Positions 54,103 through 63,071 of a stretch of DNA of 64,000 nucleotides are shown in pieces. Positions within the stretch are counted from its first letter, which is position 1, and every line of letters begins with the position of its first letter. The translations under genes and the position numbers were made by a program. The notes under the pieces are model-generated. The model had not been told where the DNA came from. It was given only the letters and a program-made list of their open reading frames with translations, and ran no database searches. The stretch is from Parasedimentitalea denitrificans (GTDB lineage: Bacteria > Pseudomonadota > Alphaproteobacteria > Rhodobacterales > Rhodobacteraceae): contig NZ_QHLQ01000002.1 in NCBI RefSeq assembly GCF_011813015.1, positions 330,165 through 394,164 on the forward strand. The letters are read 5' to 3'.

Positions 54103-55793
54103 TGCGCGCGCTCCGAAACCGGATAGACCCAATAATCGGCATTCTCTTTCGTAAGTTCACTGGGGTACGGCGCACCTTGGAACATGCAAATTCGCACCCA
54201 CCGGTCTGAGCGTGGGTCAAAATGTGTGGCGCCAAAGAAGGACAGCTTGGCCCGCAGCATATCGATCGGCAGAACATCTTCGCTGATGGTATTGTCTTGG
54301 ATCTCGCTATACGGCGCAGAGGCGTTGATCTGGGCACGCCTTACGGTGTGCCGGTGTTCGGGGTGGACCAACAGGAACTCCGCGACCGTAATGTCTTGAT
54401 CCCATTCACCAAGCGTGACAAAGGCCCGTGCCGCATCCCGTGCCGGAGCCAAGGGCTGTTCATAGTCGGCTATCGGTTCCTCAAAACGAGCCCCAATGCG
54501 TGGCTCAAGCTTCTCAGCAGATACATACCAAGCACGCGCGCAGTTTTCTGAGCTGGACCAATCCAATTCCAACGCCCAACCAAAACAGGATACGATCAGG
54601 TTTTTCAGGGTCCTAATCGACATGCTGCCGTCGATCAAAAAAGCATCTGAATTGCTGTCTGACAAACAGCTCGACAGATCATCCACTAGGTGCCCATAGG
54701 GCTCCATCAGCAATGAGACTGTCAGTTCCTGACCTTCTTCGCTCAGGTTTGCCTCACACCACTGAACGAGATGGTCCCAGGGGTGCTCTTTTGTAAGTTC
54801 ATGCTCTGCAAGGTAATTAGTAAGTGCATCCAAATCCGCCCGAAGAGCGTCCAGCTTTGCGATTTGCATTGGATGTTCAGAATGCCATTGAGCTATCGAA
54901 CGAGAGCTACACTCTAGCGTCTCTTGGAACAGAGAAATTTCATTCTCTGATGCGAGAAATACCTGCCGGACCCGTAACAATGCCTCTTCGCGCGCCATGA
55001 TCCAATTGTTGAATAACATGGGATGGTTCACGATGAACGGCGCCATGCCAAGCCCGGTCGAATTGCCAATCCCAAGCTGCCGCGCAACTTTGGGATCTAG
55101 CCGCACTGCTGTATCTCCACCTTTGATCAGGGCTGCGTGTTCAACTAGATCCCGTACAAAAGCGCGGGTCAGGAATACCGAAAGCATCTCAGCTTGGAAC
55201 GGCGCGGCAAACTCCGACCTATCCGCGATCACCTCGCGGTCGGCGGCTCCAAATTTTCCAGAGCCATAAACGGCCGTTGTACGCATCAGATAGCCGACGC
55301 CCGCCAGTTGCTCAGAGTCAGGTTGCTGACCGGCGGCTAAAGATTCGACAACATGCGTCCACAAACGCACCGAGCGATTTGCCCTTGAGAGGGAGAGCTC
55401 GCTTTCACTCACCCGACCAGCTTCTTGTAAGGGAACGTTTTGCGACAGTCGCGCAATGTCACTGGCATCCGGGATGCCATCAAACAATGTGAACGTAGCA
55501 TCCCACGCCTCTGCAATGACCCGGTCCGATCGCATTTCCGCCGGCAGTTCATGCGCAAAAGCGACCAGAGAATAGGTACGTACTGGGCCCTTGGCACAAT
55601 AGACTGCGTGGCCTGTACCATCCGCCCCAATGTTGAAGACAGGGCAGGTAAACTCCCAGGCTTCATCCGCCATGCGCCGGGTCAAAATCCGCATAAAGCT
55701 AAGGCGACATTGGTGCAATGAACCGAGTCTCTTGAGTCGCATAACGCGTTTAGGATCGCGGCGGGAGACTGTTAGAGGGGCGCTGCCTATCAT
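54099..55793 (-). CDS. Conserved hypothetical protein of 564 aa
   Basis: I do not recognise a characterised family. The protein starts 3 bp after the M19-like gene and shows a distinctive block (DEAWEFTCPVFNIGADGTGHAVYCAKGPVRTYSLVAFAH), then AEAWDATFTLFDGIP, LSQNVPLQEAGRVSESELSLSRANRSVRLW and YLMRTTAVYGSGKFGAADR. The C-terminal third is acidic, with many Trp and Asp. No signal peptide, membrane helix, Walker or Rossmann motif is evident. The start could be internal (MRILTRRMADEA). Tight coupling to DUF3726 and the catabolic genes implies an enzyme or enzyme subunit of the pathway. Confidence 0.75.
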   Translation of the reverse strand: MIGSAPLTVSRRDPKRVMRLKRLGSLHQCRLSFMRILTRRMADEAWEFTCPVFNIGADGTGHAVYCAKGPVRTYSLVAFAHELPAEMRSDRVIAEAWDATFTLFDGIPDASDIARLSQNVPLQEAGRVSESELSLSRANRSVRLWTHVVESLAAGQQPDSEQLAGVGYLMRTTAVYGSGKFGAADREVIADRSEFAAPFQAEMLSVFLTRAFVRDLVEHAALIKGGDTAVRLDPKVARQLGIGNSTGLGMAPFIVNHPMLFNNWIMAREEALLRVRQVFLASENEISLFQETLECSSRSIAQWHSEHPMQIAKLDALRADLDALTNYLAEHELTKEHPWDHLVQWCEANLSEEGQELTVSLLMEPYGHLVDDLSSCLSDSNSDAFLIDGSMSIRTLKNLIVSCFGWALELDWSSSENCARAWYVSAEKLEPRIGARFEEPIADYEQPLAPARDAARAFVTLGEWDQDITVAEFLLVHPEHRHTVRRAQINASAPYSEIQDNTISEDVLPIDMLRAKLSFFGATHFDPRSDRWVRICMFQGAPYPSELTKENADYWVYPVSERAQ

Positions 55794-55796
55794 GCG

Positions 55797-56771
55797 TCAG
55801 GCCTGCGGCGAGAAATTTGCGGCATAGAAGCGATGCCAGTTGCCGCCAAGGATCGAAGTAATTTCAGCGTCAGACATCCCTACCCCACGCAGCCCGCTTT
55901 CCAGGCTCCCAAAATCACGGTTGTCACGAAACCATTCGGGCATGTCGGGGAAACCCGGTTTGTCTGCTGAACCCTCACCGTAGTCGATGTCTTTGGTCCA
56001 TCGACCGACACGCATCCACTCAACGGTTGCATCGGGCTGGTCCTGGCAAAGGTCGCTGCCAATGCCCAAATGCTCGATGCCAAACCGGTCGGCACAACGG
56101 GCGATCATCTCGCAGAACTCATGCAGAGTGCAGTCCGATTTATTTTTCAGATGATGTGGGTAGATCGAGAACCCAAACATGCCACCGTTTTCGGTCACAG
56201 CCCGGATTACATCGTTTTTCTTGTTCCGCAGAGCTGGCGCCCAATCAAAAGGGTTTGCGTGAGTGATGGCGATTGGGCGCCCGGATAGATCTGCTGCCTG
56301 AATGGTGGAGCGATCCGCCGAATGGCTCATGTCGATAACCATACCAACGCGGTTCATCTCTTTGATGACCTGTCGACCCATTCGGGTTATTCCAGTGTCT
56401 TCACTCTCATAGCAACCAGACGCCAACAGCGACTGATTGTTATAGGTCAGCTGCATGAAACGGGCACCCAGCGTGTGCAGGATTTCGATCAGCCCAATGT
56501 CATCCTCCATTGGGCTGGGATTTTGAAAACCAAAGAAGATAGCGGTGCGCCCAGTTTCACACGCCGCATCAATGTCGCTGGCCCATTGGCCCTTCATAAT
56601 CAGATCTGCGTATTGTTCGAACCAGCGGTTCCACTTTTCGAAATTCAGAACCGTTTCACGAAACGTCTCGTGATAGGCAATGGTGACGTGGACGGCATCC
56701 ACGCCGCCCTCCCGCAACTGCCGAAAGATCTTTTCGGACCAATTGGCATATTGCAGGCCGTCGATACGCAT
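55797..56771 (-). CDS. M19 renal-dipeptidase-fold protein with altered metal site
   Basis: This 324-aa amidohydrolase-fold protein has the M19 features IDMSH (His150), ITHANP (His171), RNKKND (Arg182) and HLGIGSD (Asp240). The N-terminal metal motif DGH-x-D of true dipeptidases is IDGLQYANW here, so His and Asp are replaced by Leu6 and Tyr8. The bridging Glu position reads Gln83 (FFGFQNPSP). It may bind one metal or none. Related proteins sit in glycine-betaine/dimethylglycine loci of Pseudomonas (from memory, PA5396). Its start overlaps the aldehyde dehydrogenase stop by one base. Confidence 0.88.
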   Translation of the reverse strand: MRIDGLQYANWSEKIFRQLREGGVDAVHVTIAYHETFRETVLNFEKWNRWFEQYADLIMKGQWASDIDAACETGRTAIFFGFQNPSPMEDDIGLIEILHTLGARFMQLTYNNQSLLASGCYESEDTGITRMGRQVIKEMNRVGMVIDMSHSADRSTIQAADLSGRPIAITHANPFDWAPALRNKKNDVIRAVTENGGMFGFSIYPHHLKNKSDCTLHEFCEMIARCADRFGIEHLGIGSDLCQDQPDATVEWMRVGRWTKDIDYGEGSADKPGFPDMPEWFRDNRDFGSLESGLRGVGMSDAEITSILGGNWHRFYAANFSPQA

Positions 56772-58222
56772 TAGACCGGTATCCCCGCGCTGATATAGGC
56801 AGTTTTGACGGTGGTATAGAACTCTGCAGCTGACTTACCCTGTTCGCGTGGCCCGTATGAGCTGTCACCGCGCCCACCAAAGGGCACGTGGTAATCAGTG
56901 CCTGCGGTTGGCAAGTTAACCGTCACCACTCCAGTGCGCGCATTGCGGCGGAAATGCGTAGAGCGGGCAAGGCTCTGCGTTACGATACCTGATGTCAGGC
57001 CAAAATTGGTGTCATTGACTACGCTTAGGGCCTCGTCATAGCTGCCCACTTTGATCACCGAGGTCAGAGGCGCAAACATTTCCTCGCGGTTAATGCGCAT
57101 GTCATTGGTGGTGTTCAGGAATACTCCGGGCGACATGTAAAAACCATCATGCGGCATATCTAATCGGGCGCCGCCACAAGCCAATTCTGCCCCTTCGGAT
57201 AGCCCCAGATCAACGTAGGCCAGATTTTCATCAAGCTGTTGTTGACTGACGACTGGCCCCATCTGGGTTCCAACCTCCAGCGCGTGGCCCACCTTCATTG
57301 CTTTGGTGCCAGCAACCAGTTTTTCTACAAAGCTGTCGTGCACGGCACTATGGACTACCAGCCGCGAAGAGGCCGTGCATTTCTGACCTGTACTGCCAAA
57401 TGCCCCCCCCAAGGCCAGCATAACAGCCAGATCCAGATCGGCGTCATCCATCACAGCCAACGCGTTTTTGGACCCCATTTCCATCTGAACCTTGGTCAGG
57501 TTTTGAATGGCAGCAGTGGCAATCCCCTTGCCCACAGGCAACGACCCAGTAAACGAAATTGCGTTCACTTTAGGGCTTTCCACCAGTTGTTGACCGATAG
57601 AACGGCCAGAGCCCATCACAAGGCTGAACAACCCCTTTGGAATGTCCTGTTTGGCAATGATTTCCGCAAGCGCCACGGCCGAAGCCGGAGTGATATTGGC
57701 AGGCTTCCAAACCACAGCATTACCATAGCAGAGCGCCGGAGCAATTTTCCACGAAGCGGTGGCGGTTGGAAAGTTCCATGGGGAGATGATGGCAACAACC
57801 CCCACCGCTTCTCGGCGCACGTCGATTTCGACACCAGCGCGCACCGAATCCGCATTTTCGCCCAGTTGACGAAGGCATTCAGCAGCGTAATAGGTAAAGA
57901 ACTGCCCGGCCCGAAAAACTTCGCCTTTGCCTTCGGCCAGAGGTTTACCCTCTTCCCGGCTCAGCAAAGTACCCAACTCCTCGGCCCGCGCCATCATCTC
58001 GTTGCCGATATTCATCAACACCGACTGTTTACGCTCTATGCCGTAGGCAGCCCATTCCGCCTGCGCGACTTGTGCCTGGCTAAGGGTCTCTTCCAGCTGA
58101 TGGGTGCTCGCCTGCGCGAACATGCCAATCATATCGCTCAGATCCGACGGGTTGCGGTTTTCGCTTTCGCTTTCTCCCGCAGTCCAGTTTCCAGCAATCA
58201 AGTTCAGTTTGGTCTCAGACAT
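56771..58222 (-). CDS. NAD(P)-dependent aldehyde dehydrogenase, ketoglutarate-semialdehyde type
   Basis: This 483-aa aldehyde dehydrogenase has the Rossmann part IISPWNFPTATASWKIAPAL, catalytic Glu in VQMEMGSKNALAVMDD, catalytic Cys in STGQKCTASSRLVV and the C-terminal GTDYHVPFGGRGDSSYGPREQGKSAAEFYTTVKTAYI. The last stretch resembles 2-ketoglutarate semialdehyde dehydrogenases of hydroxyproline and pentose pathways. The start MSETKLN at 58222 follows GGGAAA. It is the promoter-proximal gene of the ten-gene operon and divergent from a LysR gene. The semialdehyde substrate is inferred only. Confidence 0.9.
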   Translation of the reverse strand: MSETKLNLIAGNWTAGESESENRNPSDLSDMIGMFAQASTHQLEETLSQAQVAQAEWAAYGIERKQSVLMNIGNEMMARAEELGTLLSREEGKPLAEGKGEVFRAGQFFTYYAAECLRQLGENADSVRAGVEIDVRREAVGVVAIISPWNFPTATASWKIAPALCYGNAVVWKPANITPASAVALAEIIAKQDIPKGLFSLVMGSGRSIGQQLVESPKVNAISFTGSLPVGKGIATAAIQNLTKVQMEMGSKNALAVMDDADLDLAVMLALGGAFGSTGQKCTASSRLVVHSAVHDSFVEKLVAGTKAMKVGHALEVGTQMGPVVSQQQLDENLAYVDLGLSEGAELACGGARLDMPHDGFYMSPGVFLNTTNDMRINREEMFAPLTSVIKVGSYDEALSVVNDTNFGLTSGIVTQSLARSTHFRRNARTGVVTVNLPTAGTDYHVPFGGRGDSSYGPREQGKSAAEFYTTVKTAYISAGIPV

Positions 58223-58278
58223 CAGTTTTCCCACGCATTGAGTTAGAGAAAGAATGGACTCCACTAGTGATATCAGTC

Positions 58279-58303
58279 AAATTTAAATAACTTAATTAAA
58301 TTT
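58279..58303. promoter_or_regulatory. Candidate LysR operator in the divergent promoter
   Basis: AAATTTAA at 58279-58286 and TTAAATTT at 58296-58303 form a perfect inverted repeat with a 9-bp centre. It lies midway in the 97-bp gap between the ten-gene operon and the LysR gene, the usual place for a LysR recognition site. It is AT-rich, so chance is possible. Confidence 0.5.
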
Positions 58304-58319
58304 CAGGACTTTTGAAATC

Positions 58320-59210
58320 ATGGCGATCAAAATAGAAATGTTACGTAGTTTCAGCGCGGTAGCTGAAGCCGGGAATCTGGGCGATGCGGCGACAAGATTG
58401 GGTAGGACGCAGTCCGCAGTCTCAATGACGCTCAAACAGTTGGAGGATCACCTCGGTCGGCGCCTGTTTGTCAGTGATCGCAAAAATCAACTGACACCGG
58501 TTGGACAGCAGATTTTTGAGCTCGCTGGAATTGAGTTGCGCCAGTTTGACGACACCATCAAGGCCATTCAAGCCGCGGCGGTTGCTCCACAGGGCCTTGT
58601 ACGCGTAGCCTCTGTGCCGTCGGTCGCAGGACTTATGTTCCCCTCGATGGTGCAAAAATTCCGTGATGTCTGCCCCGGAACCAAGATTGAACTGCGCGAC
58701 ACGGATTCCCAGCAGGTGGTCGACGCTCTGAGCAGGGGTAAAGCTGATATCGGCATCGCCTCCAGTCACCACACGCTGAATGGAATTCAACAGACACCAC
58801 TGTTCTCAGATCGCTTCGGGCTCATTTGCTCGCCGCGTCATCCGTTAGCCTATAAGGCGGGCCCAATACACCTGACTGATGTGGTGTCGGACGCGTTCAT
58901 CAAGAACGATTTGTGCCTCTCAGTTGAGTCAGAAAGCTTTCAAGAACTAACATCCCATGCGGATCTCTCTGCCCGAAACACCCTATCGCTAATTGCAATG
59001 GTTCGATCAGACAAATGGGTTACGATATTGCCCAAGGCCGTGCTGCACATAGCACCGTCAGATTTAGTCTTTCGGGAAATTTCAGACTTAACATCCCGGC
59101 GTCAGGTCAGCTTACTGTTGCGAGAAAAGTCACCGTTCCAAGACTATGCTGAAAAGCTAAAGAAAGTCATTCTATCCATAAATTGGGAAACGCTCATAAG
59201 CGCAGGTTAG
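58320..59210 (+). CDS. LysR-family regulator of the ten-gene operon
   Basis: This 296-aa LysR regulator has the HTH IEMLRSFSAVAEAGNLGDAATRLGRTQSAVSMTLKQLEDHLGRRLF and an effector domain starting GLVRVASVPSVAGLMFPSMVQKF. It is divergent from the aldehyde dehydrogenase gene with the dyad 58279-58303 between them, so it most likely controls the ten-gene operon and itself. Confidence 0.93.
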   Translation: MAIKIEMLRSFSAVAEAGNLGDAATRLGRTQSAVSMTLKQLEDHLGRRLFVSDRKNQLTPVGQQIFELAGIELRQFDDTIKAIQAAAVAPQGLVRVASVPSVAGLMFPSMVQKFRDVCPGTKIELRDTDSQQVVDALSRGKADIGIASSHHTLNGIQQTPLFSDRFGLICSPRHPLAYKAGPIHLTDVVSDAFIKNDLCLSVESESFQELTSHADLSARNTLSLIAMVRSDKWVTILPKAVLHIAPSDLVFREISDLTSRRQVSLLLREKSPFQDYAEKLKKVILSINWETLISAG

Positions 59211-59694
59211 TCTGCAAGGCACTGCAAAGTATGTTGATCGCTCAATTCCCGGCGCGGCCGAGGCGATGGTCAACGTATTCCGTGTCTATGTGTTTCAGTG
59301 CGACCCTATTCTGCACTCTTGGGAGCACTTCAGGGCAAACCCCAGAGCTTCAGCACACCCACGCTTAGCAACATGGTTTCACGTAGACGTGGACCTGATG
59401 AGGTGGACGGCCTCCTGCACTGCGCTGAAGCCTGTTTGTGGCCCGAACCGTACCTTCGTGCTGTTTGGGGCGAAAGGCGGCTGCACCGTATCATCACATT
59501 TTCATACGTTTGGTAGATGTCTCGTAGTTGAGCGTATTCAAGGTAGTTCGTTGCGATGCCTCTGCGCAGATTTCTCGTATCAGGTATTCGCTCCTGTTGC
59601 GGAATGGACTGCTCATACAAGCCTGTCTGTTTTTGCTGCATTGCTAAAAACTCAATCTTCCCCAACTGTACCGCAAAAGAGAGGTTCGACCACC
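59211..59694. other. Intergenic region upstream of the DMSP-lyase-like gene
   Basis: The lyase reading frame is open upstream to 59266, but that extension has no family-like sequence and no ribosome site. No operator or repeat was recognised. Confidence 0.4.
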
Positions 59695-60294
59695 ATGATG
59701 CGCCCCAAACCAATGCAGGAGTTCCTCGATGCAATCATTTCGGCCGCCGACCATTACGTGACCGACCCCAACGGAAAGGAATCCCTGGCAAAGATTAGAG
59801 CGGCCCTTCAAACGCCGTCTAAGATATCTGATGGAGCGGGGGCACAATTGCCGATCCGCGAAAGTTTAGAAGAGGTGGCTATTCCATCGCATTTTCATGC
59901 GCCTGAGCTTCGCCATTTGGTGGAAACCTTCCTCAGGCTTGAGCCTATGCTCAATTGGCGTCGACGGTCAGGTGATATGTCTCGCGCGAGCGCAAACTTT
60001 GCAGAGGGCCATGCAAACGCAAACATAGTCGGTCCAGGTGGCATCGAACGGCGGACCGACGTCTGGCTTGGTGTCACCCTGCTTTCGCCGAATGTTAGGT
60101 ATCCTGACCATAGCCATCCACCGGAAGAAACTTATCTGGTATTGAGCAATGGCTCCTTTTGTCATGGTGACAGCGAGTGGTTCGAGCCCGGTATCGGCGG
60201 CACGTTTTACAATTCGCCTGGTATTGTGCATGCAATGCGTTCTGATAACACTCCACTTCTTGCATTCTGGTTGCTGTGGGCTGGTGCGGAGTAA
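59695..60294 (+). CDS. DddQ-like dimethylsulfoniopropionate lyase (cupin)
   Basis: This 199-aa cupin matches DMSP lyases of the DddQ group in length and layout: a helical N-terminal half (LRHLVETFLRLEPMLNWRR), then VWLGVTLLSPNVRYPDHSHPPEETYLVLS. This supplies candidate metal ligands His139, His141 and Glu145, the Tyr147 position, and a final His179 in SPGIVHAMRS. DddQ cleaves DMSP to dimethyl sulfide and acrylate. The ATG at 59695 follows GAGAGG. No acrylate genes are nearby. Members of the same Pfam family with other substrates exist, so activity needs testing. Confidence 0.78.
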   Translation: MMRPKPMQEFLDAIISAADHYVTDPNGKESLAKIRAALQTPSKISDGAGAQLPIRESLEEVAIPSHFHAPELRHLVETFLRLEPMLNWRRRSGDMSRASANFAEGHANANIVGPGGIERRTDVWLGVTLLSPNVRYPDHSHPPEETYLVLSNGSFCHGDSEWFEPGIGGTFYNSPGIVHAMRSDNTPLLAFWLLWAGAE

Positions 60295-60329
60295 GGCGAG
60301 CTAACGAACTCGCTTGGAAACACAATGTG

Positions 60330-60490
60330 GTTGCGAACGACCCTAACCGGACCTTCATTCCAAACCCGTCTAACGGCAGCGGTCAGCCCTTCTACGACAT
60401 CCGTGCTGGGTACAGCATGACCCGTTAGATCGAGCACAAAGGGCGCATAGCCGACATTAGCAGCGCTTGACACGAATGTCGGTTATGCGC
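60330..60490 (+). repeat. Degenerate dispersed repeat with a long hairpin
   Basis: GCGAACGACCCTAACCGGAC followed by CGTCTAACGGCAGC and CAGCCCTTCTACGACATCCG aligns with repeats at 10551, 13430 and 44750. Its 3' end forms a strong hairpin: arms 60443-60458 and 60475-60490 pair over 16 bp with one G-T pair and a 16-nt loop. The hairpin contains the CCGACATT/AATGTCGG motif seen singly at 10562 and 36848. The rest of 60491-60833 shows no gene. Confidence 0.6.
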
Positions 60491-60833
60491 GGCCCACGCA
60501 CCTGACAAATTTCAATTGTTGCACCAAGATTGACTTGATTCTGCATCGCAGAAAAACCGTTCCAAGTTCAAATCTGTGAGCTTTTGCAACCTGAAAAACG
60601 ACTGGTTTCAGAGCCTGATCTTATCCGTCCTCAACCCCCCAAAAAATCAAAAAGGTTGACTAACTAGGTGCCCCGAACGGGTGTGAGGGGCTCCGTCATT
60701 GGCCGCTGGACATCACAACTAAAAGTATAGCGCTATGGAGCTCTTGAACTACGAAGGAGAGCAGGCGTCGATACGATGGATTGGTTTCTTAAATCTATAC
60801 TGTCTTGAAAACTGTTCTCAAATGCGAGTGCTC

Positions 60834-63071
60834 TTAGCCAATTAGGACTGAACGAATAGTCTGTGACAACAATACTCGTTCCATCGGTTTTTGGAGGAAT
60901 GCGTAGCCTTCTTTCACCAATGCAATTTCAGTCAACGGGCCTTCAGGATACCCAGACATAAGAACAATCTTGATTCCTGGGTGTAAGATACTTACCTGTC
61001 TCGCAAAATCCAATCCACTTTGCCCCCCTGGCAGGACCACGTCAGTCAGAATAAGGTCAGGATGGGGCTTTTGGGTTACTGCCTGCATTGCGGCTTTTGC
61101 ATTGCTTGATAGTGAAACGCGATAGTTCATAGCTTCCAAAGTTTCAAAAATCACTTTTTGCACATCTGGATTATCTTCCAGAACATGTATGTGTTCACCT
61201 TTACCTTGAATGACATCACTGGGTCGGGAAACTGCTTTTGTCTCTTGTACGCTACTAGAGCGTGGAAGGGTGATGGAAATTGTTGTCCCTTCACCAGGCG
61301 CTGTTTGAATCGTTGCGTCACCGCCAGACTGTCGTGAAAACCCGAATACCATTGACAATCCAAGGCCACTGCCTTGGCCGACTTCTTTAGTTGTGAAGAA
61401 TGGCTCAAACGCTCTCGCTAAGGTATTTTCAGACATACCTAGGCCAGTGTCGCGGATAATTATTTCCACGTATTGCCCTGGTTGAAGGGAAGACTCGATG
61501 TTCGAACGTCCACCTCCACCCGGAATTTCTCTGTTCTTGCATTCGATGACCAGTTTTCCGCCCTGTGGCATTGCATCCCGCGCATTAAGTGCCACGTTCA
61601 AAATAGCACTTTCAACTTGGGTGGGGTCTGCATGAATGGCCCATAAATTGTCTTCCAATTGAGTGGTCACGGAAACTTCCTCGCCAAGTACACGTAGCAA
61701 GGTTTTACTGATCGTAGAGACCAGGTCGAATAGATCTACTGACCTAGGAAGCAATGTCTGCTTTCTAGAAAAAGCAAGTAAATGACGCGTAAGTTCTGCA
61801 CCTCTTTGGGCTGCTTTAATGATTTGACCGGCCAATTCATGGTCAGGATCGTCAACAATCCCTAGCAATTCTGCGTTGCCCTGCACGACTGTCAGAAGAT
61901 TATTGAAGTCATGCGCAATGCCTCCTGTAAGCTGCCCTATGGCTTCTAGCCGCTGAGCGGAAAACAATGACGCCTCAAGCCGTTTTCGGTCGGAAATATC
62001 TGTTAAAAGTCCAACAGATCTCTTTGGGACTCCAGCATGGTCAACTACACATTTACCCAGGGCGTGAAACCAGCGAAATTCACCAGTTCCCATTAGAAAT
62101 CTATGCTCATGATGGAACGGAACATCCGGCTCATTTAAATGCCTATCAAGTTCCGCCCGATAGGAAACTACATCCTCTGGGTGTACAAGATCGGCTATAC
62201 CTGAGGAAGCAAGAGCGACACGAAAATCACTTGGATCATACTTCAGGGCCTCAATAAAACTTGGTGAAACAAAGAGATGATCTTGTTCAATGTCCCAATC
62301 CCAAATTGCTGCGTTTTGCGTAGCCAAGGCATATCGTTCTTCACTCTCTGCCAACTTCCTTGTTCGTTCGATAACTTCCGCTTCAAGCCTTTCGTTCAGT
62401 TCTTGCATCTGACGTTGAATAATCGCCTGCTTGGTAATGTCCTCCTCACTTAAGACGGCAACAAAGGTACCAGTGACCGGGTCACGTCCACGGCGTGCAA
62501 GAATTCTGTGAACCCTAAAGCCATTTTGCGTACGCATCTCCTGCTCTGTATCGAAACTCTGTCCGCCAGTAGCAGTCGACAAGAGTTGCTTGGCAACATC
62601 GGGATCCTTTAGGCGCCCAACCATGTCATTTCCAAGCAACCCGGATGTAGCTGTGCCATAGCAATTCAAAGCTGCCGGGTTTTGAGCCAGTAAACGACCG
62701 TCCGCGGAAAACGTGCTGACCATCAGAGCGGAGGCGCGTGCCGCTTCGAGAATGCGAAGAGATTCTTGGTCAGTGTTGTTGTCAAAATACTGTTTAACTT
62801 CGATCAATACAGCGTTCACGTTGGCTTCAATGTGAACCGGCAGAAAAGACAAACTGACGGTTTTCGGATCGCCGTTTGGATACAACGTCCAAGTGTCCTG
62901 TATCCGTTCCGATCCACTGGAACTGTTCACGATTTGCTGCAACCTAATTCGTACTGTATCGCTGTCAGTGGAGAAGTCTCGATCCAGCAACTCTAGAAGG
63001 TTATGCGCTTCCCAAAAGTCAATGCCTGCTGGGTTTGCCCACCATATTTTGTGCCTATCCACATCAAACAC
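60834..63071 (-). CDS. Hybrid PAS sensor histidine kinase with receiver domain
   Basis: This soluble kinase of about 745 aa has PAS-like domains at about residues 1-100, 105-215 and 245-365, a coiled linker (RQMQELNERLEAEVIERTRKLAESEERYA), HisKA with His387 in GGIAHDFNNLL, N box NVALNARDAM, G1 DTGLGM, G2 GSGLGLSM, and a C-terminal receiver with phospho-acceptor Asp677 in DLILTDVVLP. The only usable start is a GTG at 63071, yet PAS-like coding (FAQLATPLWVFDVD) continues upstream to a stop near 63160 without an ATG or ribosome site. The N terminus may be eroded or start at a rare codon. It probably phosphorelays to a separate output protein. Confidence 0.88.
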   Translation of the reverse strand: MFDVDRHKIWWANPAGIDFWEAHNLLELLDRDFSTDSDTVRIRLQQIVNSSSGSERIQDTWTLYPNGDPKTVSLSFLPVHIEANVNAVLIEVKQYFDNNTDQESLRILEAARASALMVSTFSADGRLLAQNPAALNCYGTATSGLLGNDMVGRLKDPDVAKQLLSTATGGQSFDTEQEMRTQNGFRVHRILARRGRDPVTGTFVAVLSEEDITKQAIIQRQMQELNERLEAEVIERTRKLAESEERYALATQNAAIWDWDIEQDHLFVSPSFIEALKYDPSDFRVALASSGIADLVHPEDVVSYRAELDRHLNEPDVPFHHEHRFLMGTGEFRWFHALGKCVVDHAGVPKRSVGLLTDISDRKRLEASLFSAQRLEAIGQLTGGIAHDFNNLLTVVQGNAELLGIVDDPDHELAGQIIKAAQRGAELTRHLLAFSRKQTLLPRSVDLFDLVSTISKTLLRVLGEEVSVTTQLEDNLWAIHADPTQVESAILNVALNARDAMPQGGKLVIECKNREIPGGGGRSNIESSLQPGQYVEIIIRDTGLGMSENTLARAFEPFFTTKEVGQGSGLGLSMVFGFSRQSGGDATIQTAPGEGTTISITLPRSSSVQETKAVSRPSDVIQGKGEHIHVLEDNPDVQKVIFETLEAMNYRVSLSSNAKAAMQAVTQKPHPDLILTDVVLPGGQSGLDFARQVSILHPGIKIVLMSGYPEGPLTEIALVKEGYAFLQKPMERVLLSQTIRSVLIG

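Noticed and set aside
59266..59694. In-frame N-terminal extension of the DMSP-lyase-like protein (143 codons)
   Set aside because: The extension lacks family-like sequence and a ribosome site; the length from 59695 fits DddQ proteins of about 200 aa.
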